A stretch of 64,000 nucleotides of DNA from Leptolyngbya sp. SIOISBB (lineage in GTDB: Bacteria > Cyanobacteriota > Cyanobacteriia > Phormidesmidales > Phormidesmidaceae), in contig JAAHII010000002.1 of NCBI GenBank assembly GCA_010671905.1, forward strand, positions 399,483 through 463,482, written 5' to 3'. Shown one piece after another: positions 41,283-50,861 of this stretch (within the stretch, counting starts at the first letter, position 1; each line of letters opens with the position of its first letter). Below the pieces are notes generated by a model. It worked only from the letters and a program-made list of their open reading frames with translations. It was not told the origin of the DNA and did no database searches. A program made the position numbers and the translations under genes.

Positions 41283-43723
41283 TGGCAGGTAAGGTAGAAC
41301 CTATGGAATTTAGCCACGATATCCTCGATTTAACCGCACCGGCTGTTTTCTTTCCTGTGCGCCACCACAGCCCAATGTCAGCAAAGCTGGTGCAGCAGCT
41401 AATCGAGCGTATTCAACCTGCGGCGGTTTTGGTCGAAGGGCCTTCAGACTTCAATGCGCAGATTGATCAGCTGACACTGCCTCATCAGTTGCCGATCGCC
41501 ATCTACAGCTACGCGCATCTCTCGAATGGTCAACGCCGAGGCGCGTTTTATCCATACTGTATTTATTCTCCCGAGTGGCAGGCAATTCAAACAGCCCATG
41601 TCTTGGATATTCCAGTACGCTTCATTGATATTCCCTGGGCCGAAATTGCCGCCACAGCCCGCAGCAGCCATCGGTACGCCGAAACAGAGCTTCGCCAAAG
41701 CAGCTATATTCGGCAGTTAGGACAAACCCTGGGCACTGAAGGTCTCGACAACTTATGGGATCGTCTGTTTGAAATTGACCCTAACCTGAGTCTCGAAGAC
41801 TATCTAGAACGGTGTCATCGATTTTGTTTTCACGGTCGCGTTCTGGGAGACAGCGAGTCGGCAGTTAATCAGCAGCGAGAGCGGTTTATGCTGCGAGAAA
41901 TTCGCTGGGCCATGAACGAGTTTGCGGGAACGGTTTTGGTCGTGACCGGTGGTTTCCATAGCTATGCTCTGTTTGCTCAGATTTTTGGCCAACCCTTTCC
42001 TCAACCTCAGGAGACACCCGAAACTATCCTCTCAGAAGTGCTGCCGAGAGAAGGGATGAATGGCTTAGAAACAATCTCAGATAATGTTCAGGCCACCGAT
42101 CAAGGGGCTGCCCTCACGCCGTTTTCTTACCAAAGGTTAGATATCCTTAGTGGATATGACGCGGGGATGCCGAGTCCAGGATTTTATCATCAGGTGTGGT
42201 GTGATCGCACACAATCGCCCTCAAAGTCTCAGTCAGCGCCGCCCTATCAACAAATTCTTACCCAGGTTGTTACCACGCTGAGGCAGCGCAAACAATTGAT
42301 TAGCGCTGCTGATCTAATCGCTGTGCAAACGATGGCTCAAAGCCTTGCTGACCTGCGTGGGCATGAAGAAATCTGGCGACAAGACATTGTCGATGCCATC
42401 ATTGCCGCTCTCATCAAAGAACCCATTCAGCCTCAAACTCCCCATCCTTTTCTAAAGGTGGTTCAGGAGGTGTTTTGCGGTCAGCAGCGGGGGCAACTGG
42501 CGCGGGGAACGTCCCTGCCTCCATTGGCCCGCCATATTCAAGCGATCCTGCAAGAATTTGAGCTAACTCCTCGGCCTCAGGCAGTTGCTCGCTCACTCAA
42601 TTTGTCCGTGCCGCAACAGCGCCAATGCGCTCATATTCTCCATCAGCTCCATACCTTACAAATCACAGGATTTGATTTGCTCCAGTCTTGCGGCTGGCAG
42701 CCCGATACCGAAACCTTTCGGCTGGCAGAAGAGTGGGTGATCCGCTGGCAGCCAGAATTTGAAGCCAGCTGTATTGAAAATTCAATTTATGGCTGTACCC
42801 TGGCAGAAGCGTCCGCTGCCTGCCTCCGAGACCTAGCCAGCCGGGGGCCAGCGACTGCTGAAAAAGCCACCCAGCTGTTGCTACAGTCCTGCCTCATGGG
42901 TTTGCCTCAGCTGAGTCAGCATTTCCAACAGCGACTTCACCAGATCGTGCAGGCAGATAACAGTTTCTTCAGCGTCTCGGGGGCGCTGACGCCTTTACTT
43001 TTTCTCTATCGCTACGATACTGTCCTGACCGTGTCCTTTCAGGAGCAAACGGGTGCCTTACTCAAGCAAGTGCTACAGCGATCGCTCTGGCTATTGAACA
43101 ATCTGGGGGCGACTAAAGGCAATGGTCAGCAGCTATTGCGGGGGATAAAAGCGATTTTGCATACCTTCGAGCGCTGCACCCAATCGCTCGCACTAGACAC
43201 CGCACCGCTGATCAAAACCTGTAAGGACATCAATGCTGACCCTCAGCAGTCCCCACTGTGGCGTGGCGCGGCCCTGGGCGTACTGTGGCGGATGGACGCC
43301 GCCGCCAGCGAGCAGGTTCTGCACGGGTTAGTCGGAGCTTCTCGCTCTGAGCAATTGGGTGATTTTCTGACAGGATTGTTTTATCTAGCCCGAGAAACGA
43401 TGCGGCAAAATAGTGAAATGCTGACTGCGATTGACCAGGCGATCGCCAGCTTTGACCACGATACTTTTCTGGAGGCTCTACCCGCGCTGCATCTGGCCTT
43501 CACTTACTTTTCTCCCAGAGAGAAACATGATATTTCCCATCGATTGCTCCAGACTTGGGCCCTCGAACAATCGTCTGATGGCCAAGGTCCTAGCCCAGAC
43601 AGGTCAGCTACAGAAACCACAATAGAGATTACCCCAGAGATGATTGCCCAGGCCCAGGCGATAGAAGCGAATGCCCTGGAAACGATTCGACGCTATGGTC
43701 TGAGAGGAGGAAGCGAAGCATGA
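41282..43723 (+). CDS. DUF5682 protein, system B (YehM-like)
   Basis: About 813 residues. ATG 41282 was chosen because it overlaps the preceding stop; ATG 41303 is possible. Conserved features are FFPVRHHSPMSAKLV, AVLVEGPSDFNAQID, FYPYCIYSPEWQAI and a GGFHSYAL histidine motif, each with a counterpart in the system A protein. The C-terminal half is a long helical region. The last bases overlap the VWA gene by 4 nt. Confidence 0.88.
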   Translation: MAGKVEPMEFSHDILDLTAPAVFFPVRHHSPMSAKLVQQLIERIQPAAVLVEGPSDFNAQIDQLTLPHQLPIAIYSYAHLSNGQRRGAFYPYCIYSPEWQAIQTAHVLDIPVRFIDIPWAEIAATARSSHRYAETELRQSSYIRQLGQTLGTEGLDNLWDRLFEIDPNLSLEDYLERCHRFCFHGRVLGDSESAVNQQRERFMLREIRWAMNEFAGTVLVVTGGFHSYALFAQIFGQPFPQPQETPETILSEVLPREGMNGLETISDNVQATDQGAALTPFSYQRLDILSGYDAGMPSPGFYHQVWCDRTQSPSKSQSAPPYQQILTQVVTTLRQRKQLISAADLIAVQTMAQSLADLRGHEEIWRQDIVDAIIAALIKEPIQPQTPHPFLKVVQEVFCGQQRGQLARGTSLPPLARHIQAILQEFELTPRPQAVARSLNLSVPQQRQCAHILHQLHTLQITGFDLLQSCGWQPDTETFRLAEEWVIRWQPEFEASCIENSIYGCTLAEASAACLRDLASRGPATAEKATQLLLQSCLMGLPQLSQHFQQRLHQIVQADNSFFSVSGALTPLLFLYRYDTVLTVSFQEQTGALLKQVLQRSLWLLNNLGATKGNGQQLLRGIKAILHTFERCTQSLALDTAPLIKTCKDINADPQQSPLWRGAALGVLWRMDAAASEQVLHGLVGASRSEQLGDFLTGLFYLARETMRQNSEMLTAIDQAIASFDHDTFLEALPALHLAFTYFSPREKHDISHRLLQTWALEQSSDGQGPSPDRSATETTIEITPEMIAQAQAIEANALETIRRYGLRGGSEA

Positions 43724-45126
43724 CAGACGGCCAACAATCTGATCAGGAAATTCAAAAGTCGCGCTGGCAAATGATCTTAGCGTCCGAGCCAGATTCTCCG
43801 CTAGGCGTTGCCCGCGACCCTAATCAGCAGGCTCAGCTAGAGGCGCTGACCTTCTTATACGACCGGGAATATCGCTCCCGCAATATCAGACTTGGCGATA
43901 GACAACAGGGAGAGCGTTCCCAGAAGATTGGGCCAGGTGAAGTTCCAGATTCTGAAGCAGGCCAGCAGCACAGCAAGCCTTCCAGCAATGGCAAGTCCGC
44001 GATTACTGGGGGGATGTCAAACGTTCAAGGCGTGCAAGAGCGCCCCGCCAATGGTGAGATGGGCACAAATGATTCTCCGGAGAGCACTGATGAGGCTAGG
44101 GGAGCTCGTCAAGATAGCGAGATCGCTTCCAGCAACGACGCTGACGGTTTGTCAGACAGTCGTCAGGGCGGCATTGGTCCCTCTAGACTAACCGTGCCAG
44201 ATTGGATCAACGCCATTCACGAACTGTTTCCTCAAAAAACAATCGAACGATTAGAGAACGATGCTTTAGAGCGTTACCAGCTCGAAGAATTGGTCACCAA
44301 TGCTGAGCTGCTGGCCCGAGTGACCCCCAGCCAGACCTTGCTCAAAGCCGTACTGCGCACTAAGCATCTGATGAACCCGTCGGTGCTGGCGATGGCCCGT
44401 CAGCTCGTGCAGCGCGTCATCGCCGATTTGATGGAGCAGTTAGCTAAAGACGTTACCGCGCCCTTTTCAGGCGCTTTAAACCGGCATCAGCGGTCTTTTC
44501 TAAAAATTGCCAAGAACTTTGATCCTAAAACGACCATTCGACAAAATCTGAGCACCTACGATCCAGACGCTCAAAAGCTATATATCAAAACACCCTATTT
44601 CTTCTCCCGTGTTCGGCGGCAAATGGATCGTTGGCAGTTGATTATTGTCGTTGATGAGTCGGGTAGTATGCTCGATAGCGTTATCCATGCCGCTGTAACT
44701 GCGTCTATCTTTTATAGCTTGCAAAATATTCGTACTCATCTCTGCATCTTCGATACAGAAGTGGTCGATCTGACAGATCGCTGCCGTGATCCTGTGGAGA
44801 CCCTGCTGCAAGTTCAGCTGGGCGGCGGCACCGATATTGGTAAAGCGCTGTCCTATGCGGCGTCTTTGGTGGCTAACCCCCGCAACACAATCGTGATTCT
44901 AATTACGGATTTCTTTGAAGGGGGGGCGGCCAGCCAACTCTATCGGGTCACATCTAACCTGGTCGAGAGCGGTGTCACCCTGCTAGGGTTGGCGGCGTTG
45001 GATGCCGAGGCCAACCCTAGCTACAACCAGGCGATCGCACAAGAGCTGGTCAACCGGGGCGCGCATGTCGGTGCCATGACTCCAGGAGAGCTCGCCGCCT
45101 GGGTCGCACAAAAAGTGAGGTCGTAA
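43720..45126 (+). CDS. VWA-domain protein, system B (YehP-like)
   Basis: 468 residues, about 70 longer than its system A paralogue because of a Gln/Ser/Gly-rich insert after residue 60 (GERSQKIGPGE, NGKSAITGG). The MIDAS site is intact: VVDESGSM near residue 310, LGGGTDIGKAL and LITDFFEGG. It is coupled upstream by ATGA and downstream by TAATG. The flexible insert is the main difference from system A and could tune partner contacts. Confidence 0.92.
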   Translation: MTDGQQSDQEIQKSRWQMILASEPDSPLGVARDPNQQAQLEALTFLYDREYRSRNIRLGDRQQGERSQKIGPGEVPDSEAGQQHSKPSSNGKSAITGGMSNVQGVQERPANGEMGTNDSPESTDEARGARQDSEIASSNDADGLSDSRQGGIGPSRLTVPDWINAIHELFPQKTIERLENDALERYQLEELVTNAELLARVTPSQTLLKAVLRTKHLMNPSVLAMARQLVQRVIADLMEQLAKDVTAPFSGALNRHQRSFLKIAKNFDPKTTIRQNLSTYDPDAQKLYIKTPYFFSRVRRQMDRWQLIIVVDESGSMLDSVIHAAVTASIFYSLQNIRTHLCIFDTEVVDLTDRCRDPVETLLQVQLGGGTDIGKALSYAASLVANPRNTIVILITDFFEGGAASQLYRVTSNLVESGVTLLGLAALDAEANPSYNQAIAQELVNRGAHVGAMTPGELAAWVAQKVRS

Positions 45127-47153
45127 TGCGCCGCATCGATCTACTGACCCTGACGGTAGAAGATCTGGTCCTCCTCAGCAATCGAGGCCTGGTCAAGCGA
45201 GCGCAGCGCGAGCTGGAGTCTGGTCAGCTGACTTACCAGTTCACCCAAACTGCTGAGGAAGATCTTCGTTTCGACTGGTCAGACGGGGTCACTTGCTATC
45301 TGCCCAATGAAGCGGTGCTGTGCGATCGCCACTGTAACTGCACAGCCCTGTCTATATGCCGTCACCTAGTTCGCTCAATCCTGGCGTACCAGGCCAGTGC
45401 AGCGCCTGCGCCAACCGCTTCAGAAACTGAAGAAATTGCTCCCACTTCAGTGGTCTGGAACCCAGGAGAGATCACCGAGAGATCGCTCGAACAGTACTTC
45501 TCAGTCGCCAAGCTCAAACAGCTAAAACAAACTTTCCACGCCGGACAAGTGATTGAGGTCACCTGCAGCCACAGACCCATTGCCCAGCTACACAGCTTCC
45601 CTTATACCCTACGCTTTCTAGTCAAAGGTGACCTGCGCTATACCTATTGCGACTGTGGTGACAAATCTCCTTGCATTCACGTTCCCCTGGCCGTCTGGGC
45701 CTTTCGTCAGCTCTCGCCGGGTCAATCCAGCGGCATTATCTCTACAGAGCCGACCGTACTGGCCGTTCCTTGCGAACTGCTTTTAGCGATTGAAAACGCA
45801 CTGCAAGATTTGGTGACAACGGGTTTGAGGGGGCTGAATGCCAGTTTCATGGCGGTTCTGAAACAGCTAGAGCAGCAGTGCCGCCAAGCTGCTTTGCCCT
45901 GGCTCGCAATCGCGATCGTAGATCTAATCACGCTTTGTGAGTTTTACCGCAGTCAAGATGGCCGCTTCTCACCTAACGAATTACAGCAAGCTGTTGTAGA
46001 GATTTGCATGCGTATTGATGCGATGAGATCGCAAACAGGGGCAATTCCTCAGCTCTTTGTTCGAGGTCCTGAAACTGCAAAAGATACTGCACTCAGAGCT
46101 ACTCGCCTGATCGGGTTAGGCTGTAGCGTTAGTCTTAAAGCCACGTATTTTACCTTCAATGCTTACCTGCAAGATACGCATTCAGGCAGAACGCTAACCC
46201 TTTCTAGCAAACCACACCCATCTTTAGAAAATGCTGCAGACACCACTTTTTGGGATGCGGCCAAAGCCAAAGCCCTTAAGCAGACAAATTGGCCAACGCT
46301 CGGTGCAGGACAGGTGCTCATCAAGCGAGGTGCCTGCACACTCGACTATCAACTTCATCTCAAGCGTAATCAGCCCGCCGTTGTTAACCCACAGAAATTT
46401 GAATGGGAAAAGCTTTGCTCTCCCTTGTTGGTGGACGATTTTATAGAGCTACAAAATCACCTGAAACTGAAGCCACCCAAATATTTAATGCCGAGACGAG
46501 CGGCTGAAAACTTTAGTGTTTTAGCCATATCTCGGGTTGAAGATATTTGTTTTTCCTCTGCAGAACAAGCCGTCACTGCGCATCTACACGATCAGTACAA
46601 CAACTCAGTAGCACTTTATTTCCCTTACACAGAGGCTGCTCGCAATGGCGCAGAAGACTTGCTCACCTGGCTCGCTCGCTACAAGCTGCTTTTTGTATCA
46701 GGGTCAGTTGTGATGCGGGCTATGCAAATCAGAATAGTTCCGACAGCTTTAGTGTTTGAAATAAACAATCACAGACAGATGTTTCAACCCTGGATTCACT
46801 CATGTCGATCGAATAGTGATGAGATAAAATCACTCATATTACCTGCTTATAAAAATTGTCAACTAATTACTCATTCAGTTCATAATCATTCTGCCAAAAA
46901 ATATCTGGATACTCTTTTAAAGACATTTTCAGAAATGCTGGTGAGTGGATTAATAATAGTGCCTTCAAGTAAAATGGTGATGCTGGATAGCTTGGCTCAA
47001 AGAGGTACTTTGCTTGGCTTTCGTCAATTATCTTCTCAATTGAGTAAGCTATCCTATCAGTTGCAAAATCAATCCGAACAACAGATATTGTTGGCACAGC
47101 AATATCTGAGCATATTAGTCTTACTAGAGATCCTTCATCTACCAAGTTCTTGA
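45126..47153 (+). CDS. Double-SWIM protein, system B (YehQ-like)
   Basis: 675 residues, starting on the last base of the VWA stop codon. Two SWIM-type zinc motifs are visible: CDRHCNCTALSICRHLV near residue 68 and YCDCGDKSPCIHVPLAV near residue 178. System A has one. A long helical and strand-rich C-terminal part follows (LMPRRAAENFSVLAIS). In system B the SWIM gene closes the operon, whereas in system A it opens it. Base composition turns AT-rich in the last 300 nt. Confidence 0.82.
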   Translation: MRRIDLLTLTVEDLVLLSNRGLVKRAQRELESGQLTYQFTQTAEEDLRFDWSDGVTCYLPNEAVLCDRHCNCTALSICRHLVRSILAYQASAAPAPTASETEEIAPTSVVWNPGEITERSLEQYFSVAKLKQLKQTFHAGQVIEVTCSHRPIAQLHSFPYTLRFLVKGDLRYTYCDCGDKSPCIHVPLAVWAFRQLSPGQSSGIISTEPTVLAVPCELLLAIENALQDLVTTGLRGLNASFMAVLKQLEQQCRQAALPWLAIAIVDLITLCEFYRSQDGRFSPNELQQAVVEICMRIDAMRSQTGAIPQLFVRGPETAKDTALRATRLIGLGCSVSLKATYFTFNAYLQDTHSGRTLTLSSKPHPSLENAADTTFWDAAKAKALKQTNWPTLGAGQVLIKRGACTLDYQLHLKRNQPAVVNPQKFEWEKLCSPLLVDDFIELQNHLKLKPPKYLMPRRAAENFSVLAISRVEDICFSSAEQAVTAHLHDQYNNSVALYFPYTEAARNGAEDLLTWLARYKLLFVSGSVVMRAMQIRIVPTALVFEINNHRQMFQPWIHSCRSNSDEIKSLILPAYKNCQLITHSVHNHSAKKYLDTLLKTFSEMLVSGLIIVPSSKMVMLDSLAQRGTLLGFRQLSSQLSKLSYQLQNQSEQQILLAQQYLSILVLLEILHLPSS

Positions 47154-47473
47154 AACTGCATCGGATTCGTTGTCTGGTAACATCTGCACTGTTTTAAGAA
47201 TTCTTCAAGGCTGTTATCATGAAAGAATTCCTCAGAAGAAATTCTCTGGATTAGAGGAAGAATTTTCCGGCAGCAAAGCTGCTCGAAATAGAAACGGATG
47301 CTGCTGATCGCCGAGGCGACCTGAAGCCAGAGAAGGTTAGTTGGGTAGAGCAAGCTGACGAGTCATAGTTGAAGCTTATGTATTTCCGTGTTCGCATTTT
47401 CAGGAATTATTGATAGGCTGTCGATAGTTATTAGACCTCTTGCAAATTAGGTCAACTGAGTGCCGAGTATCAG
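47154..47473. other. AT-rich gap after system B
   Basis: No supported gene is present. A minus-strand frame (EEFFHDNSLEEFLKQC and so on) overlaps the end of the SWIM gene but has no recognisable family. No clear terminator hairpin was found. Confidence 0.3.
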
Positions 47474-47680
47474 ATGCTTGAGTCGGCTGAGCTAGTCTCC
47501 ACCCAATGCGAAACGACCCGCTACCCATTCAAAGATGAAGAGTTTAGCAACTGCGTTCTCAACTACCAGCTGGTGATGAACGACGGCAACACCGTTCGCG
47601 AAACCCACGAATGGTATTGGGAAAATGGTGCCTATCACTTGGTTGGTCTTTATTGGCCAGAAGCGCAAACCGAAAACTGA
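47474..47680 (+). CDS. Small hypothetical protein, perhaps 5'-truncated
   Basis: 68 residues ending in VRETHEWYWENGAYHLVGLYW, a pattern like the last strands of NTF2-like or DUF4019-type small proteins. In-frame sequence upstream of the ATG (LGQLSAEYQ) looks coding back to a stop, so the real gene may once have been longer. No signal peptide is seen. Function unknown. Confidence 0.4.
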   Translation: MLESAELVSTQCETTRYPFKDEEFSNCVLNYQLVMNDGNTVRETHEWYWENGAYHLVGLYWPEAQTEN

Positions 47681-47811
47681 GTTTATGAAGTGGACCGATC
47701 TCGGCACTGCTACTGTTGCTGTAAGCCCTGTTGCGGAGGAATGATTGCTAGTTTGCGATCGCCCTGGCTCGATAAAATAAATCTATCGCTGTGATCGCTC
47801 CACTTCATCCC

Positions 47812-48438
47812 ATGGTTGCCCTGCCCGATCCGCCATACCTCTCTCTCGAAGACTATCTCGCCGCCGAAGCCGAGAGTCCCGTCAAGCATGAGTACCGCGA
47901 TGGCGAAGTCTACGCGATGGCAGGCGGCACCGATGCCCATGTGACCATTGCTCTGAATTTTTGGGCGCTCTTGCGAGGACACCTCCGTAACGGCGGCTGT
48001 CGCGCCTATGCCCTCGACATGAAAGCCCGCATTGAGGCTCTCAACCGCTTTTACTATCCCGACGTGATGGTGACCTGCGATGATCGCGATCGCACCAACA
48101 ACACCTTCAAATGCCATCCCTGCTTGGTGGTGGAAGTGCTCTCAGAGAGTACCGAAGCCTTTGACCGAGGCGACAAATTTATCGATTACCGCCACCTCGA
48201 TAGCCTGCAAGAGTATATTCTCATTTCTCAGATGCGGCCCCAGGTCGAGGTCTTTCGGCGCAATGCTGAGGGGCTATGGGTGCTACATCCCTATGGCGAA
48301 GACGATACGGTCGAACTGGCGAGCGTAGGCTGGTCGGGAGCGATCGCGGAGTTGTATGAATCAGTGGAATTTGCCGCCAGCCCTAACGCTAATGATGAAT
48401 CGTCTGAGTCCAGTCAGGTCGCCAACATTGATAGCTGA
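47812..48438 (+). CDS. Uma2-family (DUF820) PD-(D/E)XK protein
   Basis: 208 residues from ATG 47812. It has the full Uma2 pattern: YLSLEDYLAAEAESPVKHEY, GEVYAMAGGTDAH, the nuclease-fold strand YYPDVMVTC (Asp) and LVVEVLSEST (Glu) followed by YRHLDSLQEYILIS. The family is greatly expanded in cyanobacteria, often near mobile elements; its substrate is unknown. It lies upstream of the DGR but is not a known DGR component. Confidence 0.9.
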   Translation: MVALPDPPYLSLEDYLAAEAESPVKHEYRDGEVYAMAGGTDAHVTIALNFWALLRGHLRNGGCRAYALDMKARIEALNRFYYPDVMVTCDDRDRTNNTFKCHPCLVVEVLSESTEAFDRGDKFIDYRHLDSLQEYILISQMRPQVEVFRRNAEGLWVLHPYGEDDTVELASVGWSGAIAELYESVEFAASPNANDESSESSQVANIDS

Positions 48439-48582
48439 GTAACGTGAATTCGACGGCCTAGAAGATAGCCTCAGGGAGAGTCGGTAAGCCTTTGACTTCG
48501 AGGTCTAAAGCCGGTTTCTTCTCCTGATAGGTGTAGGCCACCAAGGCCGCCAGGGTATTGACCAGAAAAGCGCTGGGCGAGT

Positions 48583-48702
48583 CAGGCGCGGCGGTTCCTG
48601 GGACGACTATCCGAGGAACTGCCGTTCTGCCTATCGCAACTTCGGCAACCCCGGCGCCCGCAGCAACTATATCGGTTTTCGAGTTGTCTGTAGTGCCTCG
48701 AG
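48583..48702 (+). repeat. DGR variable repeat 3 (orphan)
   Basis: 120 bp aligned end to end with the template repeat at 50494-50613. Eleven differences fall on template adenines and one elsewhere (C to T near the 3' end). It encodes [17 protein letters not shown] and IGFRVVC, but the rest of the target gene is absent; only AGRVR-like codons precede it. A minus-strand frame ending at 48458 (VAYTYQEKKPALDLEVKG) abuts it, suggesting a deletion joined two gene ends. The downstream CTTTCTCCCTTTTTCCCTC is shared with the other targets. Confidence 0.85.
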
Positions 48703-48878
48703 GACGCAGTAACGCTTTCTCCCTTTTTCCCTCTTGCTCTTTGGCGATTTTCCAGGGTTTTTTAGGGGGCGGGGTGGCGCTTGAGCGCCTCGAATTTTTC
48801 TCCTGACTTCTAGCTCCTAACTCCTGGTTCCCGCCCTTTCCTCTGTCACAATAGCGGGTGTCCCAAACCATATTTTTT

Positions 48879-49241
48879 ATGAGTAACCTGCCCATCATCC
48901 AGAAAACCCACGACCTGATTCAGTGGTATGTGCCGATTTTGAATCGTTTGCCCCGTGATCACAAGTTTGTGCTGGGCGATCGCATCGTGGCTGGTCTCTA
49001 CGATTTGCTGGAAGGGCTGATCAAAGCTCGCTATGCCAAAGAAAAGCTGCCTCAGCTTCGACAACTGAATGTGCAGCTCGATATCTTGCGTCATCAAACG
49101 CTGCTGTTGCTGAACTTCAATCTGCTCTCGGCGAAGCGTTATGAGTATGTGGGGCAACACATCAATGGGATCGGGATGGAGCTGGGCGGCTGGATTAAGC
49201 AGCAGGGAGCCAGGAGCCAGGAGTCAGGAGCCGCGAGATAA
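48879..49241 (+). CDS. avd: DGR accessory protein Avd
   Basis: 120 residues from ATG 48879. It is a four-helix-bundle protein (IIQKTHDLIQWYVPILNRLP, LYDLLEGLIKARYAKEK, LRQLNVQLDILRHQ, AKRYEYVGQHINGIG), the usual Avd length and pattern. Avd forms a pentameric barrel that binds the template RNA and the reverse transcriptase during mutagenic retrohoming. The last ~10 residues (ARSQESGAAR) are translated from GGAGCCAGGAGTC-type repeats. It lies 45 nt upstream of the RT gene. Confidence 0.88.
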   Translation: MSNLPIIQKTHDLIQWYVPILNRLPRDHKFVLGDRIVAGLYDLLEGLIKARYAKEKLPQLRQLNVQLDILRHQTLLLLNFNLLSAKRYEYVGQHINGIGMELGGWIKQQGARSQESGAAR

Positions 49242-49286
49242 GCCACTCTTCTGGATTCTGAATTCTGCTCTCCTGACTTCTTTCCG

Positions 49287-50426
49287 ATGAAACGCTACGG
49301 CAACCTCTGGCCCCACATCATTGACTTTGAGAATCTGCTGCAAGCAGCGCGGCAGGCACAGCAGGGCAAGCGATATCGACCCAATGTGCTGGCCTTTAAC
49401 TACAATCTGGATCAAGAATTGCTGAGGTTGCAGTCGGAATTGCGATCTCAGACCTACCGCCCTGGCAAATATCGCACCTTCAGCATTCGTGACCCAAAGC
49501 CGCGTATGATTTCGGCTGCACCGTATCGCGAGCGCGTGGTGCATCATGCACTATGCAACGTGATTGTGCCACCGCTGGAGCGGACGCTGATTGCCGACAC
49601 TTATGCTAACCGCATGGGCTATGGCACCCATAAAGCGCTGAAACGGTTTATTCACTTTGCCCACACCAGTCGCTATGTGTTGCAGTGTGACGTGTGCAAA
49701 TACTTCCCCAGTTTGGATCATGAGCTGCTCAAGGCCATGATTCGCCGAAAGCTGAAATGCTCGCAAACCCTGTGGCTGATCGATACAATCATCGACGGCA
49801 GCAATCCCCAAGGTGGCGAATTGGAGTATTTTTCGGGAGATACCCTGCTGACGCCACTGGAGCGACGCAAGGGCTTGCCCATTGGAAATCTGACCAGTCA
49901 GTTTTTCGCCAATTTGTATCTCAATGGATTTGATCACTTTGTGAAAGAGCAGCTCAAGGTCAAGAAATATCTGCGGTACGTCGATGACTTCGCCTTATTT
50001 TCAAACGATCGCGGGTTTTTGATTGAGGCGAGGAGTGCGATCGAAGAGTACCTGGCCTCCCTTCGGTTAAAGATTCATCCCATCAAAAGTCAGCTCAGCG
50101 CGACTCGCTATGGGGCCAACTTTGTGGGTTTTCGGATGATGCCTCACGGCGAGAGCTTTCCGAAGGACGTTCAGGTGCGGGTACGTAATCGCAATCTGCG
50201 ACGGGCACGGGGGCGACTGCGGCAGCTTCAGTGGGAGTATGCAGCGGGGCAACTATCGCTGCAAGACCTGATTCAGCGGTTGCAAAGCTGGGAAGCTCAT
50301 TTGCTGAATGGGGATACTCAGCGGTTGCGGCGGGATATTTTTGACCAGCTTGTGTTTTGTCCGCCACCGTTGATGGAGGAGTCAGGAGTTAGGAGCCAAG
50401 AGGGGAGGGGTTCTTCTGAATTCTGA
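49287..50426 (+). CDS. DGR reverse transcriptase
   Basis: 379 residues. The active-site YVDDFALF lies near residue 230. The DGR-type motif 4 reads [16 protein letters not shown], where retroviral and group II enzymes have a QG...SP pattern. Also present are [40 protein letters not shown] and a C-terminal thumb ([19 protein letters not shown]). The last ~15 residues ([14 protein letters not shown]) come from a short tandem repeat. The enzyme copies the template RNA with errors opposite adenines and delivers the cDNA to the variable repeats. Confidence 0.95.
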   Translation: MKRYGNLWPHIIDFENLLQAARQAQQGKRYRPNVLAFNYNLDQELLRLQSELRSQTYRPGKYRTFSIRDPKPRMISAAPYRERVVHHALCNVIVPPLERTLIADTYANRMGYGTHKALKRFIHFAHTSRYVLQCDVCKYFPSLDHELLKAMIRRKLKCSQTLWLIDTIIDGSNPQGGELEYFSGDTLLTPLERRKGLPIGNLTSQFFANLYLNGFDHFVKEQLKVKKYLRYVDDFALFSNDRGFLIEARSAIEEYLASLRLKIHPIKSQLSATRYGANFVGFRMMPHGESFPKDVQVRVRNRNLRRARGRLRQLQWEYAAGQLSLQDLIQRLQSWEAHLLNGDTQRLRRDIFDQLVFCPPPLMEESGVRSQEGRGSSEF

Positions 50427-50493
50427 ATTCTGCTCCTGGCCTTGCTTTACAGCGCTCCTCACTCCCTCTACGGTGAATAGTGGGCTCGGTCGG

Positions 50494-50613
50494 CAAACGC
50501 GGCGGTTCCTGGAACAACAATCCGAGGAACTGCCGTTCTGCCTATCGCAACAACAACAACCCCGGCGACCGCAGCAACAATATCGGTTTTCGAGTTGTCT
50601 GTAGTGCCCCGAG
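50494..50613 (+). repeat. DGR template repeat (TR)
   Basis: 120 bp, starting CAAACGCGGCGG and ending GTAGTGCCCCGAG. It is rich in AAC/AAT codons (GGAACAACAATCC, CGCAACAACAACAACCCC), so mutation at adenine changes many amino acids. The sequence beyond its 3' end (GAGTAC) differs from the variable repeats (GAGGAC), consistent with IMH* versus IMH. It lies 67 nt after the RT stop, on the same strand, the usual position for the template RNA. Confidence 0.93.
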
Positions 50614-50861
50614 TACTCTTCGGTGCCAGAGCTGGCAGATGGGAATCTGTTGGGTGTGCTTTGAGGAGTCCAGACCGAGCCCAGTGATGCTGGCAACGGC
50701 ATCCGAAAAGCAAAAGGGTCAGTGAGCTTGGTAGGGAAACCGAAGAGTTTGCTGATCCACCTAATTTTGAGGCAGGAACAAAGAGATAGAATTCAAGAAA
50801 TTTAAGAACAGAGATACGTTGTAACACACCCTGCGACTGACTCCTGAACCCCAATTCCCTC

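Noticed and set aside
48458..48898. Minus-strand 146-codon frame over VR3
   Set aside because: Most of it is the antisense of VR3 and of the repeat-rich leader of avd. Only the last ~40 codons look protein-like, as a fragment.
50480..50725. Short plus-strand frame through the TR
   Set aside because: It lies in a non-target frame of the template repeat; the TR is expected to act as RNA, not as a protein gene.
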